From the NCBI GenBank assembly GCA_028583605.1, contig CM053326.1:15168587-15232586 (forward strand): 64,000 nucleotides of DNA, read 5' to 3'. The stretch is from Dastarcus helophoroides. Its lineage: Eukaryota; Arthropoda; Insecta; Coleoptera; Bothrideridae. Below, one piece after another: positions 23,890 to 35,630 of the stretch. The position numbers were made by a program, and so were the translations under genes. How positions within the stretch are numbered: position 1 is the stretch's first letter; every line of letters starts with the position of its first letter. Below the pieces are notes generated by a model. That model was not told the origin of the DNA and did no database searches. It was given only the letters and a program-made list of their open reading frames with translations.

Positions 23890-24560
23890 AGACTCAACAT
23901 CTGACCTACACTCATTTCCTCCGGATCGTCTGGTTTTTATGTTTCTTTGCCAGTCAGATTATATCCGCATCTAGCAGGATTTGAACAGGTACACACAATG
24001 TGTAAGCTTGTTTTTTTCAGTCGACATCGGTCGCTTTCTGCTAGGTTGAGTTTAATCAAGTGTCCTTCAAAGTTCCTGTGCCTGTGAGCAGACCTAGTGC
24101 TTTGCTTAATCTGCTTTTATTCATTGCAATGGGTGCTTAAGCCCTTGTTTGCAAGAGTTTATCTATTAGCAGTCCTGCTTGCCTGCAGGTGGTTATGTTC
24201 CTCCACCGATTCAAATGAGGTTTGTTATTATGATGTTCTGCCTACAGCATAGGGCACGCCAACGAACTGTCCAGCGGGAACTTTCGCAAACAAGTGGGAC
24301 CTTGTTAGTTTCTCCCTGTAAATTAAGGGTTGCACACAGTCACACTACGGTGGAACTGTTAGTATTCTCCTTTAGGCCATTTAACGCTGCACGGCTATCC
24401 GTGCATATATAAATTGAGCGCCGAGGTGTCATGTTGATTTAAAAATTTGCGTATTCTCAAATGGTCTAAACTTCAGTAGTAAAGACAGAAGCATGTTCCT
24501 CCATTGGAATACTTTTCCTGTAATTATTGCTTGGTCTACAGATCCAGCTCCGTATCTTCC
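23890..24560 (-). pseudogene. LINE RNase H and terminal zinc-knuckle region
   Basis: FTDGSDLGGRYGAG (about 24560) is the RNase H opening with its first catalytic aspartate. Toward the 3' end, KLNLAESDRCRLKKTSLH and CTCSNPARCGYNL resemble the Cys-His segment that closes many RNase-H-bearing insect LINEs. MSVGQMLSLAVKDGI is the usual last block before the stop. The region between is frameshifted. Confidence 0.7.
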
Positions 24561-24591
24561 GCCAAGATCGGATCCGTCTGTAAATCAGACG

Positions 24592-25997
24592 TTATTTCCT
24601 TGGCCTTCCATGGTTTCTTTCCGAATCTTTTCTGTTCGAGATCAGAATCCTATAATTTTCTTTCAACCAGAGTTTCCTGGGAGAGCGGTCTTGTCTTAAG
24701 GTAAAAGGTCTGTTGTGGCGGTCCCCAAGTGTATTATGACCTACTCTTGTCTCACTCCAGTCCCCTAAACACTTAAGTCTGTAGGTCATTAATTTAGCAT
24801 GTGTCTTAATAAATTCATTTAAAGGAGACATATTTAGCGCTCCCTTAAGAGTCTCCGTTGGAGTGGTCCACATAGGCCCTGTAGCAGCCCTTAGGTAGAT
24901 GTCCTGTAGGCTCTTTAACAGGATCTTTGCCTGTGATGTTTCTATCCATCATATGCCATCATATCACAGCAGCCTAGGTTAAACGCGGTAACGGTAACAA
25001 TACAATTTTGTAGAACCAAAGCGCATGCCTGGTTTTAGGGCCCAGGTTTTTCCCGTGGATTTCTTACACGCCTACAAAGTGGCGTGTAGTTTATTCCTTT
25101 GGGTTTCCAGGTGTAGATTCCATTTCAGTTGAGTAACTACGTAAACTCCAACTTATACAGACATGAAGTACGTTATTGCTTGCCCCCATAGATACAGTGG
25201 TTCTATGGGACTTGATATATATCTCCTGGTGAATATTAAGGCTACAGTCTTCAACGGATTTACCGTCAGTTCCGTTTACCTACACCAGGATTCAATTGAA
25301 CTGCTTAGCCAGATCTTTAAGTGTGTTTGAGAGTTTTCCTCCGATCACTAGCAATAACTGCTGCTCCACACCTCTCACCGTTTCCGTGGACTTGTTCACC
25401 TGGTAGGTGTATTAGTAGGTCATCAATGGGCTAGCTGCAGTTGTACAGTTTTTACGTATCTGTCAATTAGCCTTTCCGTTTCGTTTATATAAAGGACGTT
25501 AGGCTAACTGGACGGAAGTCTTTGGCCTGATTGTAATCGTTTCTTGCCGGCTTTGTAATAAAGACTACTTTAGTCCTATTTCAGGCGTTTTTTATGTGCC
25601 CTTGAGCAATGCCAGCTCTTAGAACTCGTGTAAGAGGGTTTAGTATATTATCTAGACCTTTTTTTAATAGGACGGGGTCTGGTCCTGGTGCTTTATAGGG
25701 TTCAAAGTTCTTTATTGTCCATCCGTACCCTATAGGAGTGGCAATTTCCAAGGCTAGCTTCCAGTCCCTAGGTTGATATCTTTCCCTAGGACTGGACTCC
25801 TCGATGTGATTTGATGAAAACATCTCCTTAAAGCCCGCGACGTGTGTTCCCAGTAAAAGCTTCAATGTATCCTCCATCGTTTCCGTATAATGTTTCGTGG
25901 GAGTTTTTAAACGGCTCGGTTGAGCTGGTTTATTTGTGAATAGGATCCTTGCCAGTCTAGAAGCCTCATTGGGGTTTTCTATTTCCTGGCAGTACAT
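24592..25997 (-). pseudogene. LINE reverse transcriptase pseudogene
   Basis: An upstream open piece (25581-25997) carries SSPRERYQPRDWKLALE and FEPYKAPGPD, the conserved PYKAPGPDGI block of insect LINE reverse transcriptases. Further on are LTVNPLKTVALIFTRR, the LKWNLHLE block, and GKNLGPKTRHALWFYKIVLL, the thumb-side segment, followed by ALNMSPLNEFIKTHAKLMTY at 24592-24873. The YADD-type catalytic box falls in a frameshifted region and could not be read cleanly. It made cDNA from the element's own RNA; this copy is dead. Confidence 0.82.
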
Positions 25998-26199
25998 TTT
26001 CCAATTTTTATTTTTAGCGGCGTTTATAGCCTTGCTATCTCCTTTCTGCAGGTTTCCGAAAATAACTCATTCATTTTTCACCCTGCTGTTTCTTGGTCTA
26101 TTAAAAGCCTTCCTTACCTTAGTCCTTACCTTAGTTCTGCTAGGTCTTAAGTTCACCAGCTAACTTCTGACTTCTGGTTTCTGTTTCTGACAACGCAGT

Positions 26200-26890
26200 T
26201 TTCTTCAAATACCGCCTTGAGACTTTACTAGATTACTCTAGCAGCTGCCTCTAGTTGCTTCTTTGTGTATAAGCTAGAAGACACCTGCTGCAACCCATAC
26301 GCTAGGACAGCCCTATACCCATTCAAATTTGTAAGTAGAGGATTTCGACTTTGTTCTGTAATACTTTAGTGACAGAGATGATCCGAATCTGCCTATGTCT
26401 GATTCAGAACTTCCTATTTGCTACAGTCCAGGAATGTAGGTTCACTATCTCGATCGACTATAATTAGTTTTGTATTTGAGGAACTCATGAATACTTTCTT
26501 CTTTCTGGTTGACATCAGAACTGCCCCAGGCTACGTGGTGCGCGTTCACATCGCATCCCAGAAAAATAATAGGCTCTCTATCCTCAGAGCTTTTAATCAG
26601 CCTCCTAATGTCAGCTGATGCTGGTTCCTCAGTTTCATAGGGCATGTATACTCTGACGCCACTAGTACTTCCAAAGGATGGTTATTCAGTTTTAGACTCA
26701 ATTGTACGCACCTAGATCTTTGAGCGGGGGCAAGAAAACTGTATTCAGCCCTTTGGCTATTGGCCGTTTGTGTTGGCATGGTATAAAATACCTGCCTTGC
26801 CTTCTCAAATGTTTTATTTTATTATTTAAGAGCCAAGAATCCTGAATTAGTGATACACTTGTTTGCATCACTGGGAGCTGCCTCATTAAA
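26200..26890 (-). pseudogene. LINE apurinic-type endonuclease pseudogene
   Basis: MRQLPVMQTSVSLIQDSWLL (about 26880) matches the N-terminal strand with the IQEPW glutamate. Next, GCDVNAHHVAWGSSDVN (about 26560) is the GDFNAHHxxWGS catalytic block. Frameshifts separate the pieces. In active elements this domain nicks the target DNA for target-primed reverse transcription. Confidence 0.8.
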
Positions 26891-26899
26891 ATTATAAAG

Positions 26900-27700
26900 G
26901 TACCTTACAGTGATGCAGGTAAATCTGTGCTATCCGCAGGGAGTTATTCACCACAAAAATCAAGGTGACCCCTCCCCAGGGGATGCAGGTTTTTTCTCTT
27001 TCGTGCGAGATTTCTCGATCAGCTAATAAGGTCGAAAGTTGCAGGATTTAAGGCCTGTCATTGCTGATTTGGGTATCAGGTCAGAGAAGTGGGCGCTTTT
27101 GGCGTTCCGACTTTCATTGCCCCGCACCACAATCCAGCTCGAGACCTGCAACTCTTCGTTCTGTTAAAAATCTAATGACCATAAGGTTCTTTCAAGCGTT
27201 ATTTCGGGGTCTTCCACCTTCCACGTGGACAATTATCCGTTGGCGCTTTAGAAGGTCATCGATCGGTACTGCCCTCAGGACAATCTTCCCGTTTAATATG
27301 CTCTCTGGGAATAGGCTTTTCAGCCACCCCCAGAGGCTTTGTTACTGCAGCCAACTATGGTTTCTCATCGAGCTAGGTTGACAGTTACTGCCCTTACTCC
27401 CACCGTGCTCGTAAAGGGGGAGAGCTGGGCAGTTGTCGCCCTTTCTTTCTCCTCTTTTTCTTTTCTTAAGCAACGCCTTGCAGCCGCGCTTAAGCGTTCT
27501 CGTTTTTCTTGTTGGTCCTCGTACTCTTTAGGAGCCCCAGACCCAGTAGTTTCTTCTAAATTTAAGTTTGTTAAGTCTCGATGCATTTTAATCCCACGAG
27601 TGTTGCGGAAAAGCAATATCACCCGTTCGGAGCCGCAAGGACGGGGCTTTGATAACAAACTGCAGAGGTCGCCTGGTACCTGAGGCGCTCTGTTCGCGAC
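26900..27700 (-). pseudogene. LINE ORF1 (gag-like) region
   Basis: The minus strand has an open piece at 27365-27658 with a charged, coiled-coil-like segment (EYEDQQEKRERLSAAARR). Downstream, frameshifted sequence includes AVPIDDLLKRQRIIVHVEGG. Its position upstream of the endonuclease suggests ORF1, the RNA-binding protein. No zinc knuckle was clearly seen. The assignment is by position. Confidence 0.5.
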
Positions 27701-27850
27701 ATAGCTCCCCCTATGTCATGCATCCATCGTCACGGCGCTCACACCTTGAATTGGGGTCCCTTTTAGTCGTCGTCACGACTATGTCCCTTCTCAGGGTACA
27801 TCCGCAACAGCTCAAGCCATCTCATCACGACAACGTAGTTGTTTCTTTCA

Positions 27851-30800
27851 ACTAAACTAAAGAAATTAACACAACAAAATCTAAAAAATATTTAGAAATA
27901 TTAATCTTTAGTTCTAGCTAGACAGATATTTTGAGCATCTGACGATCACACTTATGGTAACCTTTTACAATGTACTTGCGTCAATGGTACAGGAAATTTG
28001 AAACAAGTTATAATTCTCTAGATCTCTCCCACTATCAAAATTTTTAGGATTGGCGGGTTTTTTTACAAAAGCCGTCGAAGCATCGAAGTCTGCCTAATTT
28101 TTATGATATTTTAATTACATTACTTTTTACTCTAGATATCGTTCACCCGAGCGAGGCCGAGGGAGGTCGGTAGTTTTTAATATGTTTTGAATTATTCAGA
28201 AGATTTCTACGAAAAGGGTAATTCTCTAGCTACGAACGACCATTTACAAATAATTACTTCATGGACAATGTCCATGGGTAGGCAAAACCTCTTGAAAATT
28301 CGTTAAAATGTAGCTGAGATGTCTAGGAAAACAAAGGTTTTTATTTCAGTCAAATAGACCAAGTAGTTTTCAATTTACAGAGTTATTGATATCAGTTAAT
28401 TTCGAATAGTTTGCGAGCGCGCGTTTCGTGACGTGACGTCATATTATATACGATACCACACTCGCGGTGCAGACCGACCGCTTTGTATTAGTTTTGTTAT
28501 ATTTTTATATGTACCGACATCAAAATGCAAGATAAGTATAGTTTTATACTACAGGAAACTTTTATGTTTTACCTTTTACACTAATAAATGAGTTAAGTTG
28601 ATCTAGGTATCGCCCCTTTTTAATAAAAATTTGGGATAATGTTCACCTGATATTTTTAATAAGTTAGGCGTTAGGCGATTTAGAGCATCCATTTTCTGGA
28701 TGTAAATCTCTCGTATTTAAAGGGTTCGACCACTAGGAAACTTTTTCATGAAAATATATTTTATCACCGAACTGGCTCAAATGATTTTAATAAAATTTAT
28801 TAAATTGGTTTTTTGAATCAGAAAATGATCTAGAAACCTGCCATTTTAACAAAGTTCCAGGTTAATGTTTTTTTTATTAACATTTTCCATTTAATATTTT
28901 CGTACTGTTTAATCGTTGTAGTTATTGTGTTTGTTTCTCGGAGCAGAAGTGACAAGAGAATTATTTAAGATATTCGACGTTTTGGTGACTACAATAACGA
29001 GTATTTTTTTAAAAAGTAATCGCAATATTTCTCTGGGGATAATTTGTTGTTTCAGGCAACAAATTGGGTTTCAATTATATTTAAAAAAAAGGGGATCGCA
29101 AATTTTCGGAAGATTTTCATTAACGTAGTCGTAATTTGATATAATTGACTTTTCTTGCACAAATTATGATGATTATAGCTCGCAGAGGCAATGCTACACT
29201 TTATAATACATTTTTATAGAAACAAGTCTTATTTTTACCCTAAAAATCCGCTCCTAAATTACGCACAATGAAGTTTGAATCACCTTGTGTATCTAAATAC
29301 CAAAACGTAGGGAAAAGAAGTTGTTTTTTCTTGACAATTTTGAAAGCTTAAAACTTAAAAACAAAGATATTTTAGTAACCTTAGTTAATCATAGTAAATA
29401 TAAAGTCAAGCGTTGTCGGTGAAAAATTATCTAAATTAAGTTATTGCCAACGCTGGCACCTACCTGTAACATAAGAACATAATAATAGTGATAAATAAAC
29501 ATGAACATTTTCTTTTCCAAAAAGAATAATTGTAACAATTAGCAATACGACATTTAGCAATAAGCAATACTTGTTTCATACATCAACGTGATCTTCCTAA
29601 CAGTACACACCTCATAGCTTTTGTTATTTCTTTCGAATTTTGGCGTCAAATAAAACAACAAAAATAAATTTTTCCCGTGCATTTGTTGTCATGTTTACAG
29701 AATTTGGCACAAAGCAATATTTCTTACTTTTTAAATTGGGCATGTTAAGTATTTTAGCAAGTTTTAGTGCTTAAACAGCGCGAGCATAAATGCAAGGATA
29801 CGTGCGAACAGGTATTATGACTTCACAGTATGGAGCGCGGTCCACCAGCCGAAATCAATCTAATAAATTAAATACCCTGAAAACTATATAAGATATCGAA
29901 ATAATTTAAAAGCAGTGTTTAATTATTTTCAATGTAGTATACCGTGAACTGAAAATCTAAAATTGTGATTATTCTCCATTGCATAATTGCGTAGTATTTA
30001 GAATGCCCAAAATTACCTTTTTTTATTTATTTTTAAATGGAGCACCGCTGTTAAATATTATTAACCAAGGGTTTTTAATTGATATTTGGTAATTAACAAA
30101 TGCAACAATTTTATAGAATCTCTGGGCAAAGATTTTTCTTTAAATATTTTACAATTTTTGACCCCCTGCTTATGTCAAAATCAGTTAATATTTAAAAACA
30201 GTTGTCATTGACATAAAAAACATGGTTAAAATTAGAGTTTTATGGAAAAATGTTTGTTAGACGACTCTGCATTTTTTCCGCTACATTTTAAACGAAACTT
30301 TTATTTTACTTTCAGTATAAATTCACATTTACGTTTTAATCAAACTAACATGAAACTCACAACTGTAATCAAACTTGTTCCTGCAATATTTATTTAATGT
30401 CCATTCAATTGCCTTGAGAAAGAATAGGCTATTAGTCTGTTAACTAAAATTCATCGCAGTAATTAGGATTAACAGATGACGGCACCCAATTGGCCTATAA
30501 ACCTTATTAAATGAAGGACGCTGGTTGGCTGTCGTAAGGGTAATGCTAAAGTTTGCAACAAAATTCATAACGCTTAAAATATCATCGTCTGACATAACAA
30601 AAATTAACTTTCGCAGACTGGCATCAATTTTTTAATTGAAAACTCAAATTTTTTAGCTTGTTTTGGATAGGTGTTTGAATTGTCTTAGCAACGCTATAAA
30701 AAAGTTGGTGTTTTACATAATAATTTAATTTACATAAAATATGGAGTAATATTCATATTGGTTTTATTAAACAATTTGGAGAAAATAACTTGCACAGGTC

Positions 30801-31189
30801 AACTTCTATTTTTGGAGTATCATCTGCTGACATGCAAAAATCGACTTTCGAAGAATGATGTCATCATTTTTTTTTTGACAAACCCAACTTTTTTCGGTTG
30901 TTTTTAATATATTTTTATAAACCAAAATAAAGATATAAAAGTATAGTACGTGACATTAACCATTTTGTGCAGAAAATGGTATAATTTTTTTGAAATATTG
31001 AGTAAGGTTTGGAACAAAATTTAGAACCGCGTTATTTAACAATTTCAACCGAATCGTATTTATTTATCATTCTAAATTTACTGTTGAGCGTTTTTGGTGA
31101 AATATGAAAACATATAAGTCATTAAATGGTTCTTGCAAACCCGAGCGCCCAAAAAATGTCGTCAGATAATAAGCTTTTTCACCAAAATT
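27851..31189. other. Gene-free intronic stretch
   Basis: AT-rich intron with no recognised exon. It holds a short G+C-richer block with a CRE-type TGACGTCA at 28434-28441, listed separately. A GC-rich patch at about 28145-28175 (cccgagcgaggccgagggag) is imperfectly palindromic. Confidence 0.45.
28405..28490. promoter_or_regulatory. CRE-like site in a CpG-richer intronic block
   Basis: Contains gcgagcgcgcgtttcgtgac, then TGACGTCA, then a TATATAC word and a CpG-rich stretch to about 28485. The full CRE palindrome, seven or more CpGs and a nearby TATA-like word stand out in AT-rich surroundings. It could be an internal promoter or enhancer, or the terminus of an unidentified transposon. The evidence is composition and one motif only. 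Confidence 0.25.
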
Positions 31190-31640
31190 CAATGGATAAG
31201 GAATTGCAAATAAAAGTTAGGTGAAAAAAAAAGAACTAACATTGAGAAGTGAATACCAGTGTTATAATGTGGCTAATATTCGAGAGTTATTTTCCAATGT
31301 GACTAATACATCTACATTTTGTAAATCTATGAGAAAAAGATGTGATGGCGACGGAAATTTTTTAAACTAAGTGTTCTTTACCGACAAATCATTGTTTTTT
31401 CACGGACGGACATCACAACTGCCTCACATAGTTCGGAAAATAGGAGTTTGGTATTTCTGTAAGTATACTACACTTACTCAGACTTTGGCTTTGTTAGCAA
31501 ATTTCACTTTTGGCAGATTTTTCATAAATAGCAGCCTCTCCAGGCAAAAGTTTCACATGCTTCATGATTAAATAATCCGGTTGTATGAGCATTGAATATT
31601 CAATACATTAACTTTGTAGAAGCATGACTATTTATTTTTC
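31190..31640 (+). pseudogene. DDE transposase fragment related to 4653-5796
   Basis: YNVANIRELFSNV, GNFLN, a stop, then VFFTDKSLFFHGRTSQLP reproduces the block seen at 5047-5385 (same order, similar spacing, same downstream IVRK). The first catalytic aspartate is kept, but the following glutamate is lysine. No terminal repeats were found, so this is a fragment. Confidence 0.5.
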
Positions 31641-32049
31641 GGGATTCTATTTTTAGTTTGTATCATACCAGTTAATTGTAATTTTTATTAGAAGACTGCA
31701 TTAATTTGTTTCTTAGAATTTGTTTTAATTTTCGTCTGAGGGGTTTACGAAATCATAAATTTAAAATGGGCGCAATTATTTTTATATTAACAGTTTCAAG
31801 TGTATGGAAACATGTATACTAATTAATAATTATGCGGCAAAATAATCATAAAAAGGTGTGTTGTTTATTAGTTGGTGATAGGGATGTAAGGAATGTTGGT
31901 TTTCCCACATTCGCGAATGCGAATGCGAATGTTGACTTTTTCACTGGGACCTACTTAGGAAATGTTGTGATAAAAGTCGCAATTTCCAGAAGAAACCGCA
32001 TTTGGAGAAGACAAAACGAGTTTTTAAAAATATTAAGATTTTTATATTT
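31641..32049. other. Gene-free intronic stretch
   Basis: No feature, apart from a short gcgaatgcgaatgcgaatg direct repeat at 31913-31932. Confidence 0.45.
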
Positions 32050-33160
32050 TGTCAAAATTTTAGAAAAATAAACGAATTTTGAGAAAAAGTCAAATTTTGG
32101 ATAGAAAAGCTCAATTTGAAACTCTGAGAATAAGACAAATTTTGAAAACCAGGTTGAAATTTCCAGAAGGTCAAAAAGAAGGCCGGAATTTTTATTATAT
32201 ATTCAAAATTTCCAATACAGTCCAATTTTGAGAGGAAAAAGAATTTTGAATATAAAGTCGTAATTTAGGAAAAGACTGATTATATTAAAAAAGAAACAGT
32301 TTTGGGATAAAGTTGGAATTTTTACTAAATCCAAATTAATATAAAAATCTGACCTTTTTTAAAAATTTGAAAAGAATAGAAATTTCGAGGAAAAAACCGA
32401 TTTTCGGGATAAAAATAAAGGTTTCGAAAACCTAAACTAGCTTTCAAAAAAAATCAAAATTTCTTGGAAAAGATCGCCATTTTGAAAAAGAAATTGAAAT
32501 TTGGAGAAAAAAGTCTAAATTAGGTGAAAATTTGAAATTTTCCTGGGAGAGTTGGATTTTGTCCCACGTTCAAAAAAAAGGGCGAATTTTGAGGAATATT
32601 TGAGGAAAAAGTCGAAATTTGAAGAAAAAGACTTGAATTTTCTTGAATCTGTATTTATTTTTTAACGACTGCCGGAGTAAGAGACAAGCCTCTCCCCTCC
32701 TGCCCTACTGTGACATCAGAAAGTATCCACTATTGAAATTTTAAGAAACAAGGTAAAATCTGAATTTTTTGCAATTTTTGCCTTTACAAAAATTCAAAAA
32801 TTTAAAAATAGTTTTGAAACTTTCGAGAAAAATGCGAAGTTTGATAAACAAGTCGAAATTTGCAGAAGAGCAAATTTTAAAAGTAGTAAAAATTTTCAAA
32901 AAAAGTTGAATTTTAAGATATGACAAAATTTAAAAAAAAGACAAATTTTGAGAAAAAAATAATTCGAAATTTTGAGGTAGTAGGATTTTGAAAAAGAAAA
33001 TCGAATCTTGAAATAAATTTGAGCTTTTAAAAGTAAAAGTAAATGTTTCTTTCAAAAAAAGACGATTTTTGCGAAAAAAGTCAATATTTTGAGAAAGTAT
33101 AGAAATTTCAAGGAGCGGATAAATTTTTAGAAAAAAATATTGGGAACTGGAAAAGGTTCT
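32050..33160. repeat. Second AAAAAGTC-AAATTTTGAG-type array
   Basis: About 1.1 kb made of loosely repeated units such as gagaaaaagtcaaattttg and aagaaattgaaatttggag. Spacing is irregular (about 20-35 bp) and most units read (A)n-GTC/GTT-(G)AAATTT. It resembles 1-645. A short G+C-richer interruption lies at about 32660-32735. It is non-coding on both strands. Confidence 0.55.
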
Positions 33161-34062
33161 CGCAGTTGGGAGTATAAATTTTTGGTTGGCTGTATGAACC
33201 AATGGAGAGCAAGCGTCCCACCCTGTTGTTGTAAGCTAGTAGGAAGAGAAAACAAAGGGATTTAGAAATACGTTTTACTAGGTGGAAAGTGCTTTGGGAT
33301 GCTTGGCATCCTATTTTCCTATATTCCAAAGGAAATACAAAATTAGTTTAGTTAAAACAACATGCCGTTTGATCCGTTTGATCGTCGAAACGATAATCCT
33401 CCTAATTTAACTCAAGTCTACCCAATGAAAGATTTTTGCACACTCTTATCTGGCAAAGTGTATAATATGGAGTAGCAAAAAAAAGCAATGAATTAGAATT
33501 TTCTGAAAAGTACGTTAATTTGATGTTTATGCCGTCCAAACCCTGACCGTTGATATGAGCAGAAATTTGCGTCTCGGTGAACAGCATGGACCCCTTTATT
33601 TAGTTTAACCTAATAATTTTGTTAGTTACTAACCTGTTAATTATGGTAAATAAGATAAGTTAAAATAAAATTATTTATTACAAAAGAATATCATTAAATG
33701 GTTTGTGCCAAAACTTTTGAGACATACGTTATTATAGTATAAGGATGATTCAAAATTCGATGCACAAATTTTAGGAGAGTACTTTTGAGGTCAAAATAAT
33801 AATTTTATTTTTAATAAACATGTATTCTAAAATGCATCCCTCCAAGCTACACTCGTCGTAAACTGCGCATTATAATTTTTTTTTTTGCAAAATAATGTAT
33901 GCCTAATTATTTTAGAGGGGATAGAGGAGGTCTTCACATTTTTTGGTGTAATTTTTCCAGCGAGACATTTGAAATTGTTACAATGACATATATGCCCTTA
34001 GTAACAAAATTATTCATATTTATGTTATAAACACGTTTTTCATTTTCTTAAAATTGTTGCAG
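33161..34062. other. Intron end before the second receptor exon
   Basis: No gene is recognised. The right end carries the splice acceptor attttcttaaaattgttgcag (34042-34062). A minus-strand open frame at 33402-33587 begins MLFTETQISAH, weakly like a transposase core, but this is too little to call. Confidence 0.55.
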
Positions 34063-34331
34063 GCTTTAAGAACAAGGGCATTACAATCTCGATTAAATAG
34101 GAAACCAATGCCACACGAAATTAAACCAGGATCTGTGATAGAAAACGTTGCAAACACGCAACGGCTAGCCGAAACAACGTTAGGACCTCCGTCAACAATA
34201 GAAGAACAAGCCACTAATACGGGTTCTGGCTCAGGGGATGAAGAAGATGATGGCGGTGAAGGAGAATGTCATGTCATATCGAACGATAAAAGTACTGAAT
34301 TTATTTTAGCGACTGTCGTAGAGGAGGCTGC
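34063..34331 (+). CDS. Dop2R: D2-like dopamine receptor, third intracellular loop exon
   Basis: This exon follows TM5 directly and encodes 89 residues plus two bases of a split codon. It starts ALRTRALQSRLNRK, continues PGSVIENVANTQRLAETTLG, then an acidic linker (GSGSGDEEDDGGEGE), and ends CHVISNDKSTEFILATVVEE. These blocks match, in order, the third intracellular loop of insect Dop2R, which couples the receptor to G proteins and is the part varied by splicing in Drosophila. The acceptor is ttgttgcag|GCT and the donor GC|GTAAGT, so the next intron is phase 2. The exon joins the upstream one in frame. The remaining loop, TM6, TM7 and the C-terminus lie beyond or were not recognised in the window. 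Confidence 0.93.
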
Positions 34332-35290
34332 GTAAGTATTTCGTGCTTTATTCCTTTGAACCTTTCGCTTGTGTAAAATAATGCCATTGATTGCTTATTC
34401 ATATCAAATAGGAGTTGAGATACAAAGGCAGACATTTGTCTTTTTCATAACGTGATATGGTTTAAGTGAAGCGAAATTTATTTATAATTCACGTTTAGAT
34501 CCAAACGAAGACTGCGTAGAAAATTTTTCTCATTTTTTGCAAAATATGTTAAGGATCTAATGTCTTATCAGGAATTGAAATGCTTCATATAGAAGTCTAT
34601 TGTTTTATTTTTCGTCGTGCACACTAAGAATTATTATACGTCAAACGAAAAATTACTAATCATATAAATGTACTATACAATTGTCTTTTTTTACTGCTCA
34701 TAAATGTAAGTAAATTAACAGTTTGCTCTAAATTGACATCACTAACAAAACAAAGTAAGAAGAAAATAAGAAAATAAAACTGCTCTTTTTTTTACAGAAG
34801 ATAAATTGTTGCTTTGCTTCTTAACCCATTTTTTCGGTTTTCGGTTATCGACAAATATTGTTCAAGGTGAAAGCTATTTGTTTGAGTTTAATCCTTTTCT
34901 AAGTTTATATTAGTGCATATTCTACAATTTCTGATATTTCTCATTTTTCGATTCATTTATTTGAGGATGAATTACGTAAGGGTAAAGAAGGAATATTTTA
35001 CAAAGGACTTGACATTTTCAGGTTTCCACTAGACTGACCCTTACGAATCAGAGCATTGGGTAGAGCACTTTCTATCCGACATTGTCCGTAAAATGTAGAT
35101 TTTCTTACGCAAATCAAATCGTTAGACCTTTTTATGTGAATGCCATTATAATATAAAACGGGGGTCGATTTATCTGGATGAGATGCTTTATCCTTTTATA
35201 TAATAGTACGATTAATTGTTCGCGAAATACATCAAGATAGAATAATCTATAATTAATTAAACATTTTGATTCCGTACACATAACATAATA
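34332..35290 (+). other. Start of the next Dop2R intron
   Basis: Begins with the strong donor GTAAGT at 34332. No exon was recognised downstream before the family A element. The sequence is AT-rich and otherwise featureless. Confidence 0.55.
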
Positions 35291-35630
35291 TACAGGTTGA
35301 ACGAAATTTCATTTTCGCTATAGGGATCTCGTAAACTATTGAAGATACAAGAAAGCTTAAATTGGCAAAGTAGTGCAGAATTTAATGCCTAATACTATTC
35401 CACTGAGAAAACAATTGAATTCCAATTCGTCTTAATTTTATTTAAATAAAACTGAAAATCGCCACTTAAAAAATCAGCTGTAACTTGTTTATTTAAAATC
35501 CGAATGAAAAAATTCAAAAAATGTAATTATTTGTTTTTTGAGGCCTTTTCATTGGTGCACATTATTTTTTTTTAATTTACCTGTTTTCGAGAATATTATG
35601 TCAACTTTATTTCTTATGGACGCCATATTG

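Larger units (their letters stand above)
23873..27850 (-). mobile_element. Decayed non-LTR retrotransposon (endonuclease, RT, RNase H)
   Basis: The minus strand reads, from right to left, a gag-like ORF1 region, an apurinic-type endonuclease, a reverse transcriptase, an RNase H and a cysteine-histidine tail. Base composition is clearly richer in G+C than the flanks. The presence of RNase H argues for an I/Loa-like or related clade rather than classical jockey; the clade is not settled. The 3' end is lost at the junction with family D at 23872. Many stops and frameshifts make it inactive. Confidence 0.85.
17638..34062 (+). other. Dop2R: Dop2R intron of 16,425 bp
   Basis: Bounded by the donor GTAAGA at 17638 and the acceptor ttgttgcag at 34054-34062. 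Both flanking exons are in phase 0. It contains the palindromic elements C and D, most of a non-LTR retrotransposon, a transposase scrap and an AAAGTC-type array. No alternative receptor exon was recognised inside it. Confidence 0.85.

Noticed and set aside
33402..33587. Minus-strand MLFTETQISAHINGQG as a transposase core
   Set aside because: One weak block only, no other conserved segments or ends.
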